Origin: JBKBRC01 sp046292345
Lineage (GTDB): Bacteria > Bacteroidota > Rhodothermia > Rhodothermales > Rubricoccaceae
Direction of reading: 5' to 3'
Assembly: GCA_046292345.1 (NCBI GenBank)
Contig: JBKBRC010000056.1
Span: 1-13,279 of the forward strand
Length of the DNA stretch: 13,279 bases
The notes under the pieces were generated by a model. That model had not been told where the DNA came from. It did no database searches and saw only the letters and a list, made by a program, of their open reading frames with translations. A program made the translations under genes and the position numbers. The number at the start of each line of letters is the position of its first letter. Positions within the stretch are counted from its first letter, which is position 1. Below are positions 12,044 through 13,279 of this stretch, piece after piece.

Positions 12044-13156
12044 CTACGGCCGGGCTGCGCTCGCCGGTTCCCGACCTGGCGCGGCGGCCGGCTCGGCCTG
12101 AGGCAGCAGGAACGCGAACGTGGAGCCGTAGCCGGGCCGGCTCTCGACCGAGAGCCGCTGCCCGTGCGCCTCGAGGAGGTGCTTGACGATGGCAAGCCCG
12201 AGGCCGGTGCCGCCCTGCTCGCGCGAGCGGCTCTTGTCCACGCGGTAGAAGCGCTCGGTCAGGCGCGGCAGCGCCTCCGGCGGGATGCCGATGCCGTCGT
12301 CGACGACGGCCACGCGCACGTCCTGGCCCAGCCGTCGGGCCGTCACCTCCACGTGTCCGCCGGGCTCGTTATACTTGATGGCGTTCTCGATCAGGTTGAC
12401 GAGCACCTGCCGGATGCGCTCGCGGTCGCCGAGCACGGCCGGTAGATCGGCGGCGAGCCGCGCCTCGAGCGTCACCTCGCGTTCGGCCGCGTAGCGCTCG
12501 AGGCCCTCGATCGTCTCGACCACGAGCGGGCCGAGCGCGAACGGGGCCCGCGCGACCTGCACCTCGCCCGTCTCGAGCTTGGAGATGGCCGCCAGGTCGC
12601 GCGAGAGCGTCTCGAGGCGGCGGGCGTTTGTGAGGATCTTCTCGACGAAGCGCCGCCGCACGCGCTCGTCCTCGAGCGCGCCGTCGAGCAGCGTTTCGGC
12701 AAAGCCTGAGACGGCGAAGATGGGCGTGCGCAGCTCGTGGCTCACGTCGCCGAGGAAGTCGCGGCGGTAGTTCTCGGTCTTCTCGAGCCGCTCGATCTCC
12801 TCCTGCAGCGCGCGCCCGACGCGGTACACCTGGCGCACGAGCGCGTCGAGCTCGTCGCGGTCGCGGGCGTGGGGCAGGCGCGAGAGCGCGTCGAAGCGGC
12901 GCTTGCGGGCCTCGCGCAGCGTCTGCCGCGCCAGCTCGACGCGTCGCGCGATGCGGACGTTCACGGCGCGGTAGGCGGCGGCGGCGGCCACGAGCGCGAG
13001 CGCGAGCGCCGCGCCGAGGGTCCCCCAGGGGCCCCCGCCGAGCAGCACGCCGGCCACGGCGCCGCAGAGCGCAACCGCGCCTGACACGCGTAGCGCGACG
13101 CCGAGCGCGAGGCGGTCTACGATGGGCGGGCGGACGACGGCGTCGGGGCGGGACAC
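12044..13156 (-). CDS. PhoR-like sensor histidine kinase
   Basis: A 370-aa inner-membrane sensor kinase. Two closely spaced hydrophobic segments (about 16-40 and 45-62) leave almost no periplasmic loop, so sensing is probably within the membrane or via a partner protein. A charged linker/HAMP-like helix (about 66-130) leads to the dimerisation domain with phospho-acceptor H140 (DVSHELRTPIFAVSGFAETL). The ATP-binding domain has the N box NLIENAIKYNEPGG, G1 VVDDGIGIPPE, F box RFYRVDKSRS and G2 GGTGLGLAIVKH. All key residues are present, so it should be active as a kinase. The resemblance to PhoR is by motif only; the signal is unknown. The frame is open to 13240, but the GTG at 13156 is chosen because TACCTTCC ends 22 bp upstream. 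No response regulator is in the window; a partner may lie beyond the right edge. Confidence 0.92.
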   Translation of the reverse strand: MSRPDAVVRPPIVDRLALGVALRVSGAVALCGAVAGVLLGGGPWGTLGAALALALVAAAAAYRAVNVRIARRVELARQTLREARKRRFDALSRLPHARDRDELDALVRQVYRVGRALQEEIERLEKTENYRRDFLGDVSHELRTPIFAVSGFAETLLDGALEDERVRRRFVEKILTNARRLETLSRDLAAISKLETGEVQVARAPFALGPLVVETIEGLERYAAEREVTLEARLAADLPAVLGDRERIRQVLVNLIENAIKYNEPGGHVEVTARRLGQDVRVAVVDDGIGIPPEALPRLTERFYRVDKSRSREQGGTGLGLAIVKHLLEAHGQRLSVESRPGYGSTFAFLLPQAEPAAAPGREPASAARP

Positions 13157-13178
13157 GGCTACCGAAGGGCAAACCGCC

Positions 13179-13186
13179 GGAAGGTA
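13179..13186 (-). promoter_or_regulatory. -7-like box TACCTTCC for the kinase-MarR unit
   Basis: TACCTTCC on the minus strand ends 22 bp before the GTG at 13156. It supports that start and suggests the kinase begins a transcription unit here. No -33 TTG is seen. Confidence 0.5.
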
Positions 13187-13250
13187 CGAGAGGCCCGGCC
13201 AGGGGCGCGGCCGCGGCCGGTGCCCCCCGGTCGGGGCCATGTCTCCGCGC

Positions 13251-13278
13251 GAGGCGCTCAGAGCGAGGCGCTCAGAGC
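13251..13278. repeat. 14-bp tandem repeat at the right edge
   Basis: GAGGCGCTCAGAGC occurs twice in direct tandem and runs into the window end, so more copies may follow outside. Confidence 0.7.
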
Positions 13279-13279
13279 G

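Overview
The window looks like chromosomal DNA of a very GC-rich member of the Rhodothermota/Bacteroidota side of the tree, possibly a Rubricoccus/Rubrivirga-like marine bacterium. Four things point there. A secreted M1 peptidase ends in a Por/type IX secretion (T9SS) sorting domain. Almost every transcription unit is preceded by a TAnnTTYS box that resembles the Bacteroidota -7 element TAnnTTTG. Start codons lack Shine-Dalgarno sequences. The histidine kinase has the PhoR-like form common in that group. The taxon is an inference; no rRNA or other marker gene is present.

Left part (1-3747). An FAD-dependent aromatic-ring monooxygenase (minus) is divergent from a 66-residue hypothetical protein (plus). 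Next come a 21-bp tandem repeat, a strong intrinsic terminator, and tRNA-Gln(CUG) on the minus strand, whose leader holds a tandem pair of 19-bp hairpin repeats. A zinc-independent MDR reductase similar to MECR/Etr1 2-enoyl thioester reductases (minus) follows, divergent from the peptidase.

Middle (3748-8290). The secreted M1 metallopeptidase is followed by a likely two-gene operon, an SSAT-like GNAT acetyltransferase and a family 2 glycosyltransferase, 10 bp apart. Then comes ilvE, the branched-chain aminotransferase, with its own promoter and a 15-bp perfect hairpin terminator.

Right part (8291-11541). Three consecutive plus-strand genes encode signal-peptide proteins built only from one domain: one copy in the first (154 aa), four in the second (622 aa), one in the third (154 aa). 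Each copy has one pair of cysteines 43-53 residues apart, a (D/S)G-x-W-x-C-x-D-D motif and a closing G-x-Y-x-(V/I)-W-(V/I/L)-G-(T/A)-F motif. This is probably a beta-sandwich domain distantly like bacterial pre-peptidase C-terminal (PPC) domains. No function can be read from the sequence, and this array is the most novel-looking part of the window.

Right edge (11542-13279). A PhoR-like sensor histidine kinase and a MarR-family regulator are both on the minus strand, 40 bp apart. Two adjacent perfect 12-bp palindromes sit in that gap. No response regulator is visible inside the window.

Coding covers most of the sequence. No insertion sequence, CRISPR array, integrase or prophage was seen, and no gap between genes exceeds about 205 bp. 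The genes look like mostly independent, monocistronic chromosomal loci, with GNAT-GT2 and HK-MarR as the only likely operons.
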